Source: an uncultured Dorea sp.
GTDB lineage: Bacteria > Bacillota > Clostridia > Lachnospirales > Lachnospiraceae
Length of the DNA stretch: 64,000 nt
Assembly (NCBI GenBank): GCA_910587575.1
Contig: CAJULU010000009.1
Location: forward strand, 9,366 to 73,365
Direction of reading: 5' to 3'
How positions within the stretch are numbered: position 1 is the first letter of the stretch; each line of letters opens with the position of its first letter. The notes below the pieces were generated by a model, which worked only from the letters and a program-made list of their open reading frames with translations, did not search any database and was not told where the DNA came from. Position numbers and translations under genes: made by a program. This document shows, piece after piece, positions 34,689 through 43,302 of the stretch.

Positions 34689-35504
34689 CTACACAAGTCC
34701 CAGATGGACAAATGCATTCCACAGTCCGTCCTCAGCAATAGGTTCTGTCACATAATCCGCAATCTCCTTCACCCATGGCGTTCCATTCCCCATGGCAACC
34801 CCGGTTCCTGCATAGCGGATCATCTCGATATCACTGTCACTGTCTCCGACAGCAACCGCATCCTCTCTGTCATATTCCCCGGCCTTCAGAATCTGCCGCA
34901 TACCTTCTGCCTTCGTAATATAATTCGGCGTGATCACCCCCGACCATTTCTCTGTATAAGGGAGCCGCAGATTCGTAATATGAAAAGAATACCCCCATTT
35001 GGCCAGTATCTCCCTGCTTACCTCTTCCTGGCTGAACACAAGCAGCTGTTCCACATCCGGCACCTCCAGGAGCGAATCCACCGGCCTGGGCAGCAGCGCT
35101 TCGGTCTCATCCACACAAAGCCCCTCGCACAGTTCTGTATAAATCCTGCAATACTCCTCCCAGCTCTCCCGAAGCACATAGCTCTCCTTGTTATTTCCCA
35201 TCTCTACAACGCAATGCTGGTCTACAAGATCTTTCATAAGCTCAATATACGCAAGCTGTGTAAAATACTTATGGCCGATCCTCTCACCCTGGTATTCTAT
35301 ATATCCGCCCGAACTTGCGATCACTCCGTCAAACCCGATATCTCGGATCTTCTTCTCAATATGGCAGTATATCCGCCCCGTATTCAGAACCACCTTATGG
35401 CCGTTCTGCCGGGCCTTATGAATCGCTTCCACCGCAGACGGCGGAACCGTTCCGTCAAAATCTCTAATCGTTCCGTCAACGTCCAGAAATATTACTTTAC
35501 CCAT
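34689..35504 (-). CDS. Cof-type HAD hydrolase
   Basis: This 271-residue cytoplasmic phosphatase of the HAD IIB (Cof) class has motif I FLDVDGT (7-13), a motif II region VLNTGR, a cap domain, a motif III Lys in YITKAEG, and motif IV AVGDSDSDIEMI. Members dephosphorylate sugar phosphates or nucleotides; the substrate here is unknown. The ATG at 35504 follows GAGAGAGGGA. It is flanked by nrdD and a small HTH gene, with no obvious functional link. Confidence 0.9.
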   Translation of the reverse strand: MGKVIFLDVDGTIRDFDGTVPPSAVEAIHKARQNGHKVVLNTGRIYCHIEKKIRDIGFDGVIASSGGYIEYQGERIGHKYFTQLAYIELMKDLVDQHCVVEMGNNKESYVLRESWEEYCRIYTELCEGLCVDETEALLPRPVDSLLEVPDVEQLLVFSQEEVSREILAKWGYSFHITNLRLPYTEKWSGVITPNYITKAEGMRQILKAGEYDREDAVAVGDSDSDIEMIRYAGTGVAMGNGTPWVKEIADYVTEPIAEDGLWNAFVHLGLV

Positions 35505-35662
35505 CAATCCATTCCCTCTCTCAAGCTGCCTGATCTAATCATGTTTTTATCTCGTCTATCTATTGTACAATATCTCCGCCCGATTTTAAATACCATTTAC
35601 AATTTCGTTACTTTTTTTTCCAAATTGTTAACTCCGTCTCCCGTTTCTGCCTGATTCAGCAA

Positions 35663-35702
35663 ATAAAAACGGCAGCACCCCGTAATCCTACAGAATACTG
35701 CC
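35663..35702 (-). terminator. Terminator of the HTH gene
   Basis: GGCAG and CTGCC (35671-35675 and 35698-35702) can pair, with the minus strand continuing GTTTTTATT. The stem overlaps the last codons of the HTH gene. Confidence 0.5.
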
Positions 35703-35942
35703 ATCCATTTCTTCCCTTCCGGCTTCTTCACCCTCTGCCTCTACCATCTTGAGGATATCGCACACGTCACACTCCAGATAATCACATACTTTTTCCAAGG
35801 TATGCAGATCCACCCGGACAACCTTATTCTTACAATAGTTGTTCAGCTGCGTGCGCTGTAACCTGCACCAGTAACAGAGAGTTGTCTTACTGACTCCTTT
35901 TTCAGCCAGAACCCTCTCGATGTCAATCACTATTTTCTTCAT
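35688..35942 (-). CDS. Small Cro/C1-type HTH regulator
   Basis: This 84-residue protein has one HTH domain (residues about 5-66; KTTLCYWCRLQRTQLNNYCKN covers the turn and recognition helix) and an acidic tail. It belongs to the short YozG-like/HTH_26 type. Two tandem 14-bp palindromes at 36003-36031, between it and the divergent secreted-protein gene, are likely binding sites. A TATACT -10 precedes it near 35973. Confidence 0.85.
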   Translation of the reverse strand: MKKIVIDIERVLAEKGVSKTTLCYWCRLQRTQLNNYCKNKVVRVDLHTLEKVCDYLECDVCDILKMVEAEGEEAGREEMDGSIL

Positions 35943-36002
35943 GTTTCAACCCCACACTACATCTTTTCATTAGTATACCCAGATTTTTGTTGAAAAAATA
36001 GA

Positions 36003-36031
36003 TGTAATAAATTACACTGTAATTAATTGCA
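36003..36031. promoter_or_regulatory. Two tandem palindromic operators
   Basis: TGTAATAAATTACA (36003-36016, perfect arms) and TGTAATTAATTGCA (36018-36031, one mismatch) start 15 bases apart in the divergent region between the HTH gene and the gene at 36070. The first overlaps a TTGAAA-N17-TACACT promoter reading rightward, so binding would repress the secreted-protein gene. Confidence 0.6.
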
Positions 36032-36069
36032 CCGTTTCTCTTTGCCACTCATAAAGGAGGTATTTTAAC

Positions 36070-36420
36070 ATGAAAAAAAAGAAACTGATCCTGGCCATAA
36101 CCGTATGCACACTGATCTTACTTGCACTTCTCGCTGCCGAGGAACACAAGCCCTATGAGATCTTTCACTCTACGGTCATGTCCTCTCCCAACCTTACGCA
36201 GAACGAAATCACTCTGGTAATACACACGCTGCTTCCCATTGACGAGGAAGAACTGGCCAGAGAAATCGTAACAGACCATATGCGCCTGAACGGCGGCCGG
36301 CCCAACCAGTATCTGGAACTGGAACTCTACCGGACCGAACTACATTACAGACTCGGCATAGTCTATGATACCATTCTGTGCAACGATGCCGGAGACATCG
36401 TATCGGAAGTCGAATTCTGA
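36070..36420 (+). CDS. Small secreted or anchored protein of unknown function
   Basis: This 116-residue protein has a Lys-rich start and a hydrophobic stretch (about 6-22), so it is exported or membrane-tethered; there is no lipobox. The rest is acidic and soluble. It starts at an ATG after AAAGGAGGTATTTTA, a strong site. It is divergent from the HTH regulator and probably controlled by it. No family recognised. Confidence 0.7.
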   Translation: MKKKKLILAITVCTLILLALLAAEEHKPYEIFHSTVMSSPNLTQNEITLVIHTLLPIDEEELAREIVTDHMRLNGGRPNQYLELELYRTELHYRLGIVYDTILCNDAGDIVSEVEF

Positions 36421-36458
36421 CAGAATTGTCCCACAGCGGGCAACATCCCGGTAAAACA

Positions 36459-36489
36459 TATGGAATCATGCTTCACGCATGATTCCATA
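36459..36489. terminator. Hairpin between convergent genes
   Basis: TATGGAATCATGC (36459-36471) and GCATGATTCCATA (36477-36489) form a perfect 13-bp stem with a five-base loop. It covers the tatD stop codon and lies 39 bases after the secreted-protein gene, so it may end both transcripts. T-runs are weak on both sides. Confidence 0.6.
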
Positions 36490-37239
36490 CAGTCTCTTAC
36501 CATTTTCTTCTGTCCGTGCAATCACTTCTTCACAGGTAATTCCCTTAATCTTTGCAACTTCTCCGGCAACAAACCTGATATATGCAGACTGGTTTCTTTT
36601 TCCGCGGAAAGGCTCCGGCGCCAGATAGGGGCAGTCCGTCTCGAGCACAATCGAGGCAAGAGGAATCCTTTCCACCGTCCGCTTTAATTTCCGGGCGTTC
36701 TTAAACGTAACGACACCGCCAACCCCTATATAAAAACCCATCTTCACATACTCCTCTGCCATTTCTTCCGAGTAGGAATAGCAGTGGATTACTCCGGTAA
36801 GGCCCCGGGCATATTCCTTCATAATCTCCATGGTGTCGGCAGCGGCCTCCCGGCTGTGGATCAGAACCGGAAGTCCCAGCTCTCCTGCAAGCTCAAGCTG
36901 GCGGACAAACCATTTCTTCTGTATATCGTGAGATTCATGATCCCAGTAATAATCCAGGCCGATCTCCCCTATTGCAACCACTTTCTCCCTCTTTGCCTGC
37001 TCCCTGACCTGAACAAACGACTCCTCGTCAAGCTCGCCCACTTCGTCCGGATGAACCCCTACCGCCGCATACATAAAGGGATAATCCTGCACCATATTTA
37101 CAACCCGCCGGCAGGATTTTAAGGATGCACTGACATTGACGATCGTTCCCACCCCCTTATCCGCCATAGAACGCAGCAGTTCCTCACGGTCCTCATCAAA
37201 CTGCCCGTCATCATAATGTGCGTGCGTATCAAAAATCAT
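36466..37239 (-). CDS. tatD: TatD-family metal-dependent deoxyribonuclease
   Basis: This 257-residue TIM-barrel hydrolase shows the family metal ligands: DTHAHYD at the N-terminus, GEIGLDYYW near 95, the HSREA segment near 130, the HCYS segment near 155, and ETDCPYLAP near 205. TatD enzymes are 3'-5' DNA exonucleases in repair and DNA turnover. It follows the JetA-like gene by 15 bases with AAAGGAG before its ATG. Confidence 0.95.
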   Translation of the reverse strand: MIFDTHAHYDDGQFDEDREELLRSMADKGVGTIVNVSASLKSCRRVVNMVQDYPFMYAAVGVHPDEVGELDEESFVQVREQAKREKVVAIGEIGLDYYWDHESHDIQKKWFVRQLELAGELGLPVLIHSREAAADTMEIMKEYARGLTGVIHCYSYSEEMAEEYVKMGFYIGVGGVVTFKNARKLKRTVERIPLASIVLETDCPYLAPEPFRGKRNQSAYIRFVAGEVAKIKGITCEEVIARTEENGKRLYGIMREA

Positions 37240-37254
37240 AAAAATCTCCTTTCC

Positions 37255-38616
37255 TCATACCCTTCTTCGCACGAACCGGAGAGCCGGATACCGGTAGCCG
37301 CCTCGCTCCACCACCTCTGCCGGCTCCTCCAGAACGGCATATCTGCTGTTCTTCCTCGTGCTATAGTCGTAAGCAAGAATCAGCTTCTCGAATTCTTCAC
37401 CATCCGCAATAACCAGCTCCGACGCATCCATTACCTCATCCTTCATATGCGTCTCAATAAATTCTTCGATCTGTTCCTTACTGTACCGCACCTGAATCCG
37501 GTTCAGTTTCAGCACATCCTCTTTATTCAGATCCTGCGCCACCTGGTCTTCCTCAAGCCGGCTTACAAAATCCTTCCGGCTTCTGCGCCGTCTGTAGAGA
37601 GACTTCTCCGATAACAGCTCTGCCAGAGACAGGTTCATCTTCTCTCCCGTCTTCCGAATCAGCTCCTCCCTGTCTTCCCCCGCCGACATCCGGTTCAGAA
37701 GCCGCACGACAAGGCCCCTGGTGTCTGACTCACCACTGAGAAGATAATTCAGCCTCGTCACGGTGGCCCGCACATATTTCGTATGTTCCTTATCCATATT
37801 GGCAATCCGATGCTCGATATCATCGAACCCCCGGTCGATCAGATCCAGAAGTTCCAGCACATCATCCCTGGTATCCCCCATTGCCCGCGCACACCGCCGG
37901 ACATTCTCGATCCATTCCTCATTTTCCCTCATTTCCCGGATAAATTTCTTGATATCCATCTTGTAAATATAGAAATTATCGGAAGTTTTCAGAATATGGT
38001 ACTTCTTGCGCACGATTTCTTCCACATACCCATCCAGATGCTCCCGCAGCAGTTCTCCATAAGACTCCTGCTCCAGAAGCCTGGCAAAAAACCTGTCCAT
38101 ATTGTGTAACAGATCCTGCAGCGCCTTGTTCAGCCGTCGGGTATTTACCAGAGCTGTCCTCAGCATACTTAAGCTAGACCTTGGATCGTTACGGAATGAA
38201 AATAACGTGGCATAAACATTCTGAATGTATATGTCCGTCTCCTCCATCTCATCTGAATCCAGCCGTTCGAACGCCTCGATAAACACCGCAGAATAATCGG
38301 GAATTACGATATTCGTCACCAGCGTATGGTAGTCCTCAATCCGTTTCAGCCAGCCCGTTTTCAGAAGCCACCCTAAGATTCTGGCCGAAGGCGTCTCCGC
38401 CAGATCCGGCTCTGCCTCCCCCTCCTCTGCCTTAAGTTCAAAACGTTTCCTTGCGTTCATGTCACTCAGCACCTGGATACAGACTTCCCGGGTGAGAAAA
38501 TAATTACTGTACTGATATTCCTCATTAATACACAAAAGCGCTTCTATGTAAATCTCCCGGTTCACGCTCCGGAATAAACTCCAGAACGTGTCCGGGATCT
38601 CACCTCGTAACTGCAT
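37255..38616 (-). CDS. JetA-family (DUF5716, Wadjet kleisin-like) protein without partners
   Basis: This 453-residue, mainly helical protein starts with the JetA-type pattern IPDTFWSLFRSVNREIY...LLCINEEY and has a winged-helix-like N-terminus, a long central coiled region (about 165-300) and a Glu/Arg-rich C-terminus. JetA is the MukF-like kleisin of the Wadjet SMC complex that cuts foreign circular DNA. No jetB, jetC (SMC) or jetD nuclease gene is in the window. It starts 2 bases after the secreted-protein gene stop. It may be a solitary paralogue with another role. The family call is from sequence memory. Confidence 0.75.
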   Translation of the reverse strand: MQLRGEIPDTFWSLFRSVNREIYIEALLCINEEYQYSNYFLTREVCIQVLSDMNARKRFELKAEEGEAEPDLAETPSARILGWLLKTGWLKRIEDYHTLVTNIVIPDYSAVFIEAFERLDSDEMEETDIYIQNVYATLFSFRNDPRSSLSMLRTALVNTRRLNKALQDLLHNMDRFFARLLEQESYGELLREHLDGYVEEIVRKKYHILKTSDNFYIYKMDIKKFIREMRENEEWIENVRRCARAMGDTRDDVLELLDLIDRGFDDIEHRIANMDKEHTKYVRATVTRLNYLLSGESDTRGLVVRLLNRMSAGEDREELIRKTGEKMNLSLAELLSEKSLYRRRRSRKDFVSRLEEDQVAQDLNKEDVLKLNRIQVRYSKEQIEEFIETHMKDEVMDASELVIADGEEFEKLILAYDYSTRKNSRYAVLEEPAEVVERGGYRYPALRFVRRRV

Positions 38617-38618
38617 AA

Positions 38619-41189
38619 TTACTTCCTTTTTGAATTCTCTTTGCCATCCTTATCCGGACTGATTCCCAGAATATCCCGCCAGAAGTTGAATCCACCGGAA
38701 GTCTCGGCTTCTTTCCAGCCAACGGCAACCGGCGCAGCCTCGGGAACCACGAACTGAATTCCCTTGTCAGTCTTCGTCACCTCCGGATAGACGATGGTTC
38801 CGGCCTTCTCCTCCCCGATATCTCCGGGATAGATATAGGCCACCACAGGGTCATAGGCATTCTGCGTAATCCCCTTCGGATAGGCAATCGTTATGGTCAT
38901 TCCTTCGGACGGGTCGATATCCGCCTTTGCCCGCCGCCATTCCGCCCCGCCCTTTTCCTTTCGCATCAGCGAAACGTCATAGGCATTCACATAGGTCTGC
39001 CGGATTCCCTTCTTCATCACTGCCTCGATCAGTCCCTTTTCAATCTCACTGGGAAAGTCAAAGTCCGGTTCCGACCGTAAACCGTCCGGCACATAAGAAA
39101 TTCCGTTCTCAACGTCAATCCTGTATGCAAGACCTCCTCCGAACTTCAGTTCCGGCGGGGCAACCATAATCTTCACGTCATGAATCACGGCCGGAAGAAC
39201 CGGAAGCGATTCCGGCAGCGCATAATTCCCTGCCGCCTCATCGGTTCCAAGTGAGTATCTGTCATTCTCATCCACCCACGCAAGCGTAATCTCCTGTTCA
39301 TCGCCCGCAAGCCCGTTATGGGTTCCCGTGATCTTATCCGCAGGAAAACTTGTGGTAAGCTTCTCACTTCTGGCATCCGCAGGCAGAAGCCCCTCCACGC
39401 CCAGTTCTCCGTACACATATACATTCCCATCCCTGGTATTCCCGGCAATCTCAAGATCTCCGGTATTCCATTCCAGCTGTATGGGGGCAATGGTCCATTC
39501 CTTCGCCACAGAGGTATTGCCGGCAAGCACATAATTCCCCGTATAGCTTTCATCCAGGAAAAAATCTACCATAGCCGTGTAAGTTCCTGCATTGACCGCA
39601 CTGTTCACTCCGCCCACACTCACCTTCAGCCCTTCCGGCATATCTGCACGGAACGTAAAGGACTGGACCGTACCGTCATATACAAATGACGTCTCACTTC
39701 TCTCTTCCCAGTTAATCCGGGAAAGATCAATCTCTTTAGGCGATACCTGAATGCCTACGGTACAGGTCACTTCTTTGCCGTCTTCTTTATAATACAGCGT
39801 AACCGATTCCTGGCCGACCTTCAGCTTTCCGTCCTTCACCCTGACCTGATCATCCGTCAGCGTCTTTGACGCCCCGGAACTGTAGGTAACACAGGCCTCC
39901 ATCCCTTTCTTGCTGAACCGGTCTCCATAGGTATACTGCGTCTTTTCGGGCGGCGTATTGAGCACGAGTCCGGTCAGTTCCCCGGCATCAAGTACCTCGA
40001 ACGACTTGCTCACCTGGCTGGAACTATCTTCCGGGTCGGTGAACGTAACCGTATAGGTCCCTTTCTCAATAACCTCGGACGGCTGAATCTCCATCTCCCA
40101 GTCACTGCCCTCTGCCCGGGCAAATAACTGCCCATGCACCACGGCCTGGGCGCTGGCCGACTGCATACTGTCCTGGACGTATTTCTTCACATATTCCGTA
40201 TGATCCTCACCGGTTCCATACAGCAGCCCATCCGGAACAGAAAACATATCCGCCGTAATTCCGCTGAGTATATAAAATTCACCAGTACCGCCAAGCCAGC
40301 CGTTTCCAGGCAGGCTGTTCTCGCTGCCGATCTTAAGGATCCCATTATTCACCAGACTTCCCTCCAGGGTCAGAAGGTACTTTCCCGGAACCGTCAGCGT
40401 ACCTCTGGCGGATATGGTCAAAGTCTTCCCATAAGGCACCAGCATACCTTCCCTGTTCAGAGTATAACTGCCATATACCTTTCCCTCAGCCCCGTCAAAC
40501 AGGACACCGGAGACAAACCCGCTCTTTGCGGCGCTCACGTTTCCGGCATCAATCCATGCCGTACCATCATCGTCAGAAACCAGCGTACCGCCCTTTCCGA
40601 TGGAAGACGCATGAATAACGCCGCTGTTGATCTCTATGGTGCCGCAGCCGGCATTCCCTGTATCATTTCCCTGGTTGTCTCTAAGTGTACCGCCGATCCC
40701 TGCGCCTGCAGAGGTATCGCCGGTCCAGGCATCTAACGTACCGTCTTTCTGCGCACTGATCTTAAGTGACGCCTCTTCGGGAACTGCAATTCCCGTATAT
40801 CCATTGGACCGCAGCACGTTCGTTCCCTTAAGAGTCAGACTGACTTTTGCTTTTGGCGCTATGTAGAGAGGATTAAAACCTCTGTCCGACGCAGCCGTAA
40901 TTCTGACTTCGTCAAAAATAATCTCATGCCGCTTACCGCTCACCACTGTTACAACGTTACCCGTCTCTCTTCCATCCGAGGTAATAATATAGCTTCCGTC
41001 CTCAGGCCCGTCCTTTTCCTCACCGCCGTTCTGGCGATAGCCATCCACACTGATCTCAATGTCACCTTTCGACAGATCCAGATGAACATCATCCGATGCA
41101 TATACTGTCTGTCCGCCCCACAGGACGAACATAACAGCCACGGCGCCGATCAGATTCCTTCCCGTCTCCATTCGCTTTCTATTCATCAT
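38619..41189 (-). CDS. Secreted protein with bacterial Ig-like domains
   Basis: This 856-residue protein has a signal peptide (about 1-32, ending VYASDD). It then shows a beta-rich region with carbohydrate-binding-like repeats (IEINSGVIHASS; about 60-260), a Big_3-type Ig-like domain (TQYTYGDRFSKKGMEACVTY; about 415-490), MBG-like domains (about 500-690) and an unassigned C-terminal domain. The end (FWRDILGISPDKDG) has no LPXTG, SLH or membrane anchor, so it is released or held non-covalently. The ATG at 41189 follows AAGGATGGG. It is 2 bases upstream of the JetA-like gene, an odd pairing. Confidence 0.85.
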   Translation of the reverse strand: MMNRKRMETGRNLIGAVAVMFVLWGGQTVYASDDVHLDLSKGDIEISVDGYRQNGGEEKDGPEDGSYIITSDGRETGNVVTVVSGKRHEIIFDEVRITAASDRGFNPLYIAPKAKVSLTLKGTNVLRSNGYTGIAVPEEASLKISAQKDGTLDAWTGDTSAGAGIGGTLRDNQGNDTGNAGCGTIEINSGVIHASSIGKGGTLVSDDDGTAWIDAGNVSAAKSGFVSGVLFDGAEGKVYGSYTLNREGMLVPYGKTLTISARGTLTVPGKYLLTLEGSLVNNGILKIGSENSLPGNGWLGGTGEFYILSGITADMFSVPDGLLYGTGEDHTEYVKKYVQDSMQSASAQAVVHGQLFARAEGSDWEMEIQPSEVIEKGTYTVTFTDPEDSSSQVSKSFEVLDAGELTGLVLNTPPEKTQYTYGDRFSKKGMEACVTYSSGASKTLTDDQVRVKDGKLKVGQESVTLYYKEDGKEVTCTVGIQVSPKEIDLSRINWEERSETSFVYDGTVQSFTFRADMPEGLKVSVGGVNSAVNAGTYTAMVDFFLDESYTGNYVLAGNTSVAKEWTIAPIQLEWNTGDLEIAGNTRDGNVYVYGELGVEGLLPADARSEKLTTSFPADKITGTHNGLAGDEQEITLAWVDENDRYSLGTDEAAGNYALPESLPVLPAVIHDVKIMVAPPELKFGGGLAYRIDVENGISYVPDGLRSEPDFDFPSEIEKGLIEAVMKKGIRQTYVNAYDVSLMRKEKGGAEWRRAKADIDPSEGMTITIAYPKGITQNAYDPVVAYIYPGDIGEEKAGTIVYPEVTKTDKGIQFVVPEAAPVAVGWKEAETSGGFNFWRDILGISPDKDGKENSKRK

Positions 41190-41393
41190 ATACCCATCCT
41201 TTTTTCTTTCTTCATTTGACGTGATTAGTATAACATACCCCCTCAGCATTTTCCAGAACAACCGCCGAAACCAGGTATGAAAATTTCTCCCATTCAATCC
41301 GCCGGAATTCTTGAATTTTATGTCGAAAATTGTTATGATAGAAAAGCAGGATGTTCAAAGAGTATTCACAACACACAAAAGGAGGGAGTATTT

Positions 41394-42500
41394 GTGTATC
41401 ATGAACAGAATATCGCCAAGGAGGAAACCAGAGAGGACAGCACCGGGACATCTGCCGGGGAGGGCAAAGGGGTAATGAATGAGAATAAGATTGTTCCTAT
41501 TGTTAATAAAGCGAATCCTGCAGATTCCGGGGACACGGAAGCCACGGCAGGCATAGCCGCACAGATGGTTGCGCAGCATGCCGCCATACCTGCGGCTCTG
41601 GCCGTGGGGCAGTCTGCGGCACAGGCTATCGGGCAGGCAGCAGCACAGCCGGTAATACAGGCAGCCGGACAGTCTGCGGCACAGGCCATCGGGCAGGCAG
41701 CAGCACAGCCGGTAATACAGGCAGCCGGACAGTCTGCGGCACAGGTACAGATGGCGCTTATGGCAGGCAGCCAGGCCATCGGGCAGTCTGCGGCACAGGT
41801 TGTCAGCCTGCAGGCAGTACAGCCGGCCGCCCAGGTTATGGGACAGCCGGTTGTCCAGGCTGCCGGCCAGTCCGCAGCACAACCGGTAGTACAGGTTGTC
41901 AGTCAGCCCGCAGAACAGCCGGTAGTACAGGTTGTCAGCCAGCCCGCAGAACAGACTGCTTCTGATCATCCGGCTCCAGACACAGGCAGCCAGGAAGCGG
42001 ATACGGGTTCGGCAGCAGGCGCCGCAGACCGCCGGGCGGACAGCGATTCAGATAATGGCCATGCAGATCTCACAGAAGAAGAACCTTCCAGGCGAAGCAG
42101 AAAGCGGCGTTCTTTCCGTTTTGAACCCGAGGAGGATGATTTCGATTTTGATGAGGACGAACGCCCGAAGAAGCGTTTCTTCCGCTTTCGTTCTGCCAGC
42201 GACGAGGAATCCAGAGACAAGATGATCCTGTCCCGGATCAAGGACGAAGATCTGATGGAGTACCTTGCACTGGAACAGCGCAGACTGGAATTTCTGCAGC
42301 AGGCAAAGGAGGCGAAGGAAAAGCGGATTCTGATTGCATTCCAGCTTTTGATTTCACTTGCCGCCATTGTAGGGATTACATACTTATTGCAGGACAATCC
42401 CACAATTCTTATCAGTATTCTGTATATTGTAGGGATTATCGCCGCTCTTAACGTATGGAGAAACCCACATGACAAGGGATGGGGAAAAAGGAAAAAATAA
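41394..42500 (+). CDS. Ala/Gln-repeat protein with C-terminal membrane helices
   Basis: This 368-residue protein starts at GTG 41394 (site AAAGGAGGGAG). After about 65 residues comes a 135-residue low-complexity region of Q-A/S-A-A-Q and QPVVQ units, including two identical 20-residue repeats. An acidic/basic segment (about 210-275; EEDDFDFDEDERPKKRFFRF) follows, then a coiled helix (DLMEYLALEQRRLEFLQQAKEAKEKR), two membrane helices (about 312-355) and a basic tail. No signal peptide is present, so the repeat region is probably cytoplasmic. No family recognised; a scaffold or membrane-shaping role is only a guess. Confidence 0.8.
   Translation: MYHEQNIAKEETREDSTGTSAGEGKGVMNENKIVPIVNKANPADSGDTEATAGIAAQMVAQHAAIPAALAVGQSAAQAIGQAAAQPVIQAAGQSAAQAIGQAAAQPVIQAAGQSAAQVQMALMAGSQAIGQSAAQVVSLQAVQPAAQVMGQPVVQAAGQSAAQPVVQVVSQPAEQPVVQVVSQPAEQTASDHPAPDTGSQEADTGSAAGAADRRADSDSDNGHADLTEEEPSRRSRKRRSFRFEPEEDDFDFDEDERPKKRFFRFRSASDEESRDKMILSRIKDEDLMEYLALEQRRLEFLQQAKEAKEKRILIAFQLLISLAAIVGITYLLQDNPTILISILYIVGIIAALNVWRNPHDKGWGKRKK
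41610..41729 (+). repeat. Two 60-bp tandem repeats in the Ala/Gln-rich coding region
   Basis: Two copies, nearly identical at the base level, encode QSAAQAIGQAAAQPVIQAAG; a third partial copy begins at 41730. A separate 36-bp repeat encoding QPVVQVVSQPAE occurs twice near 41882-41953. Such units can change number by replication slippage. Confidence 0.85.
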
Positions 42501-42512
42501 CGCAGCATCTTT

Positions 42513-42540
42513 AAGCCCGCCGGCTGGCGGGCTTATTTTC
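42513..42540 (+). terminator. Terminator of the Ala/Gln-repeat gene
   Basis: AAGCCCGCC and GGCGGGCTT form a strong GC-rich stem just 12 bases after the stop codon, followed by ATTTTCC. Confidence 0.75.
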
Positions 42541-42611
42541 CGCCCCGGCGTCAGAGTATGCAAAATTACTGTCAGAGGCAGCTTTGGCGTTCATTCCTGC
42601 AGGCAGCCCCG

Positions 42612-43139
42612 CTACACCATCATCCCTGCCAGTACCACACTCGCAATAAGGCCCGCCAGGGTAGATAGCAGGGCGCCCGTCAGAGTATATCGTGTCTTTG
42701 TCACTTTTGCCGTCATAAAATAGACGCTCATCGTATAAAATATCGTCTCTGTACAGGACATACTGACAGATCCGATCAGCCCTATGTAGGAATCCGTTCC
42801 ATATTCTTTAAACAGATCCAGCAGCAGTCCCGTTGCGGCAGACGAAGAAAACATCTTAACTACCGTAAGAGGCACCAGTTCTCCCGGGAACCCAATAGAA
42901 CCCGTAAATTTCCCAATGATTTCCGAAATAAAATCCAGGAACCCCGAAGCTCTCAGGATACCGACTGCCACCATCAGTCCTACCAGTGTCGGCATAATCT
43001 TAATTACCGTGAAAAAACCGCTTCTGGCGCCTTTGATAAAGGTATCGTATACATTTACCTCCATCAGAATGCCATAGCTGATAATCCCGAAAATGACCAA
43101 CGGCACAATAAAATCTGTCATGAACAATAATAATTTCAC
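42612..43139 (-). CDS. spmB: Spore maturation protein B
   Basis: This 175-residue membrane protein with four to five helices belongs to the nucleoside-recognition/SpmB group (VVKMFSSSAATGLLLD and SVSMSCTETIFYT are diagnostic). SpmA and SpmB are needed for spore-core dehydration in Bacillus and Clostridium. No spmA adjoins it, which is unusual since the pair is normally an operon. The start is GTG at 43139 after GGGGAG. Confidence 0.9.
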   Translation of the reverse strand: MKLLLFMTDFIVPLVIFGIISYGILMEVNVYDTFIKGARSGFFTVIKIMPTLVGLMVAVGILRASGFLDFISEIIGKFTGSIGFPGELVPLTVVKMFSSSAATGLLLDLFKEYGTDSYIGLIGSVSMSCTETIFYTMSVYFMTAKVTKTRYTLTGALLSTLAGLIASVVLAGMMV

Positions 43140-43222
43140 ACGAACTCCCCGTTTTCATATGAAGCTTATTCTTATTGTATGTTGAATCTGTTGAATTATT
43201 ATTATTTTCCCTTTTTTACCAT

Positions 43223-43260
43223 ATAAAAAGCCGCCAGAAAATACAATATTTTCTGGCAGC
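43223..43260 (-). terminator. Terminator of proS
   Basis: On the minus strand GCTGCCAGAAAATA pairs with TATTTTCTGGCGGC (43230-43260, one mismatch) and is followed by TTTTTAT. It lies about 40 bases after the proS stop. Confidence 0.85.
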
Positions 43261-43302
43261 TCCTGTTCATCTCTATATTATTGAAATTATCCGGATCATC
43301 GA

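Noticed and set aside
37255..38616. Complete Wadjet anti-plasmid system.
   Set aside because: Only a JetA-like gene is present. Neighbours are tatD and a secreted protein, with no SMC, JetB or JetD.
41610..41953. CRISPR-like array.
   Set aside because: The repeats are contiguous, in frame and coding (Ala/Gln-rich protein), with no unique spacers and no cas genes.
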